A stretch of DNA of 64,000 nucleotides from G963676655 sp963676655 (lineage in GTDB: Bacteria > Verrucomicrobiota > Lentisphaeria > Victivallales > Victivallaceae). Location of the stretch: the NCBI GenBank assembly GCA_963676655.2, contig CAXXKX010000003.1, positions 5,628,258 through 5,692,257 of the forward strand. Reading direction: 5' to 3'. The position numbers were made by a program, and so were the translations under genes. This document shows positions 62,349 through 64,000 of this stretch, one piece after another. The notes beneath the pieces are model-generated. The model saw only the letters and a list, made by a program, of their open reading frames with translations, was not told the DNA's origin and did not search any database. The stretch's first letter is position 1. Each line of letters starts with the position of its first letter.

Positions 62349-62425
62349 CCCCGGGCGTTGCCCGGGGCTTTGTTCTTTCAGGCCTACGGCCTGGTGGTCT
62401 TTTATCTTCTTCAGCCCCATAGGGC
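62349..62425. repeat. Three consecutive hairpins (REP/terminator-like)
   Basis: CCCCGGGC-GTT-GCCCGGGG (62349-62367), then AGGCC-TAC-GGCCT (62380-62392) and GCCC-CATA-GGGC near 62414. The first is very stable, with a CTTTGTT tail, and may act as a terminator for the cupin gene. Confidence 0.65.
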
Positions 62426-62475
62426 ATATGCGTCAACTTAAGAATCTTTTCTTCCTGAATTGATTGTTTTTTTGT

Positions 62476-62676
62476 TTATTTTTCCTTGTTCGTTTTTCTA
62501 AATGATGGTACGTTCTTGACTCTTTTCAACACAAAAGTATTTCTGTCATCAATAGTCCATTCCATTTCTTCACCTTTGCTTAGGTTTGTACTTTCAGCAA
62601 TAGCTGCTGGAAAGTTAACATAAAACGACTTCGTGTTCCCACGCTCAACTCTTTGAATTTTAACTTTGTAACCCAT
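62476..62676 (-). CDS. AbrB-like (SpoVT/AbrB) DNA-binding protein
   Basis: The 66-aa protein has KVKIQRVERGNTKSFYVNFP, then AIAESTNLSKGEEMEWTIDDRNTFVLKRV, a swapped-hairpin AbrB fold as in MazE/AbrB antitoxins. It ends with a basic tail. No toxin is adjacent; the divergent IS4-type transposase starts 100 bp away. The shared intergenic palindrome fits autoregulation. The ribosome site is weak. Confidence 0.75.
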   Translation of the reverse strand: MGYKVKIQRVERGNTKSFYVNFPAAIAESTNLSKGEEMEWTIDDRNTFVLKRVKNVPSFRKTNKEK

Positions 62677-62716
62677 TTTTTTTCTTTTTCATTTGACCTT
62701 TTTGATTTTTATACTA

Positions 62717-62744
62717 ATATTAATAGTATATATACTATTAATAT
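62717..62744. promoter_or_regulatory. 28-bp perfect palindrome, AbrB/IS4 divergent promoter
   Basis: The half-site is ATATTAATAGTATA and the other half is its exact complement; no unpaired centre. It lies 33 bp before the transposase ATG and 41 bp before the AbrB-like ATG. As AbrB-fold proteins are dimeric, a single operator controlling both genes is plausible. Confidence 0.7.
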
Positions 62745-62776
62745 ATCATCATAGATTTAATATTCAAGGTAATTTT

Positions 62777-64000
62777 ATGAAAAACTTTATATCAACAGCA
62801 ATAGATTCACTAACACCGTCGGAGATTGAAGAATTAGCTATCGAAAGCGGGTTTCAAAAAAGGATGCCTAAAAAAATTTCTTCGGTCGATTTATTAAATC
62901 TTTATTGTTTAGAAGCAATTGATAAAGCTCTCAGTTACAATGATATTGCCGGGGTATTGCATGATTCAACCGGAACAAGACCAAGTCGACAAGCTGTCTG
63001 GAAGCGTGCAAATACTCAATTTAGTAATTTTCTACAGATGATTCTTGGTAGGGTTATCGAAAATAAAATAATCGTGAAAAATGAACTTTCATGTGAACAG
63101 AACAACTTCCCTAGGGTCTTGGTTCAGGATAGTACCGTATTGAAATTACCGGATCGCTTATTCGATTCGTTTTCTGGAGTGTCTAATTCTCATAAATCTG
63201 TCTGTAACGCCAGGATTCAAGGAGTTTATGACTTGATTGCAAAACAATTCGTTACTTTTTCAATTGATAAATACAGCAAAAATGATTTTGATGCTGCCAG
63301 TGAACTTTGCATTGAGCCAGGAGATTTAGTTCTTAGGGACCGGGGTTATTTGAAATGTAGTGAGATTAAGAGGCTTAATGACAACTGCACATTATATATT
63401 TATCGGCACAAAAGTCTGATGGTTTTGCGAAACCCCGTCAATGACCAGAAAATTGATATATTGAAACTACTCAAGAAGAAAAGAAAAATTGATATGAATG
63501 TATGTTTGAACGATGACCATAGAACCATGGTGCGACTCATTGCAGTCCCGGTAAGAGAAGAAATTGCCAATATCAGACGTATGAAAGCAAAAAAACAAAC
63601 CCGAGGACACAAACCATCTGAGAAAATGTTATCGTTGATGTCATGGACGATTTTTATAACAAATTTACCCGTCGTAAAGTATGACTTTGATATTATCTGC
63701 ACATTGTACGGCTTGAGATGGAGAATCGAAATCATTTTTAAAACATGGAAAAGCAATATGGCGTTTTCAATTATACACAACGTCTCTTGTCACCAATTGC
63801 ATGCATTAATAATTGCCAGGTTGATTACTATTGTAATTACTATGCACTGTATCTATAGAAAATGCGAAGAATTGGTTTATATATTCTCAAAAAAACGTTT
63901 AAGTTTATCAAAACTCATGCGCTATATTAGAGCTAAAAAAGAAAGACTGCAACATATCATAATACAAATAGAGAAAGATATCGATAGAGTTGTACAAACA
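62777..64000 (+). mobile_element. IS4-family transposase (partial, right edge)
   Basis: The frame from ATG 62777 is open to the window end (408 codons). DDE residues are visible: first Asp in VLVQDSTVLKLP, second in LVLRDRGYLK, and YGLRWRIEIIFKTWK, the exact IS4 signature Y-(2)-R-(3)-E-(6)-K. An N-terminal helical region (DLLNLYCLEAIDKALSY) fits IS4. Basic C-terminus continues beyond the edge. AAGG lies 7 bp before the ATG. The right inverted repeat is outside the window, so element borders cannot be set. The gene is intact as far as visible. Confidence 0.92.

Overview
The window looks like the chromosome of a Lentisphaerota (Victivallis/Lentisphaera-like, PVC superphylum) bacterium. The main reasons are two stand-alone prepilin-type proteins with the FTLIELLVVIAIIAIL N-terminus and a late H...DGH segment, many glycan-related secreted proteins, sugar-type GntR/LacI/AraC regulators, UroD-like proteins, and moderate GC with AT-rich intergenic DNA. 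This is an inference from protein style; there is no rRNA to confirm it.

Layout. 1-4.9 kb: a minus-strand operon of GntR-type regulator, GH130 phosphorylase, prepilin-domain protein and a large secreted CBM9-like protein that runs off the left edge; four 11-bp-spaced boxes precede the regulator. 5.2-6.2 kb: RAYT-type (Y1) transposase copy 1. 6.5-9.9 kb: fabF, lipA, hpt and a PqiC-like lipoprotein. 9.9-13.3 kb: GH1 beta-glucosidase, GntR-type regulator, sugar isomerase/epimerase. 13.6-19.0 kb: an accessory stretch of small AT-rich lipoproteins and membrane proteins, a Gfo/Idh oxidoreductase divergent from an AraC regulator, tandem REP-like repeats and a frameshifted lipoprotein gene. 19.6-26.8 kb: a zinc-ribbon membrane protein, then a minus-strand operon of two vWA proteins, a sensor kinase and an OmpR-type regulator. 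27.1-30.0 kb: HAD phosphatase, UbiA-type transferase and GT87-type enzyme. 30.4-38.7 kb: two UroD-like proteins, two GT4 glycosyltransferases, RAYT copy 2, AraC, and a KDPG-aldolase-like protein lacking the Schiff-base lysine. 38.8-41.7 kb: nadB and a poly(A)-polymerase-type pcnB. 41.7-44.8 kb: repeat-flanked accessory segment with a methyltransferase, a coiled-coil membrane protein, a TIR-like protein and tRNA-Gln. 45.1-54.1 kb: mostly housekeeping (DUF368 translocase, lgt, rluD, orphan kinase, mraZ with its operator, pssA-psd, DUF2062). 54.5-62.2 kb: second glycan region with a PHP metallohydrolase, a LacI regulator, a prepilin-domain protein, a 927-aa secreted protein and a cupin. 62.5-64 kb: AbrB-like gene divergent from an IS4-family transposase, with a 28-bp perfect palindrome between them.

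Themes. (1) Two independent modules of sugar-type regulator + prepilin/H-X-DG protein + large secreted glycan-type protein suggest that these pseudopilins belong to polysaccharide-use loci. (2) A CTGTCTGA-core motif lies at the upstream end of both RAYT genes and is scattered through intergenic DNA, including two unrelated tandem duplications, like a REP/RAYT system. (3) The TIR-like + coiled-coil membrane pair beside tRNA-Gln is the best candidate for a little-described (defence-like) system. (4) Several operators can be read directly: MraZ boxes at exact 10-bp spacing, GntR boxes at exact 11-bp spacing, a 24-bp inverted repeat before the LacI gene, and the AbrB/IS4 palindrome.
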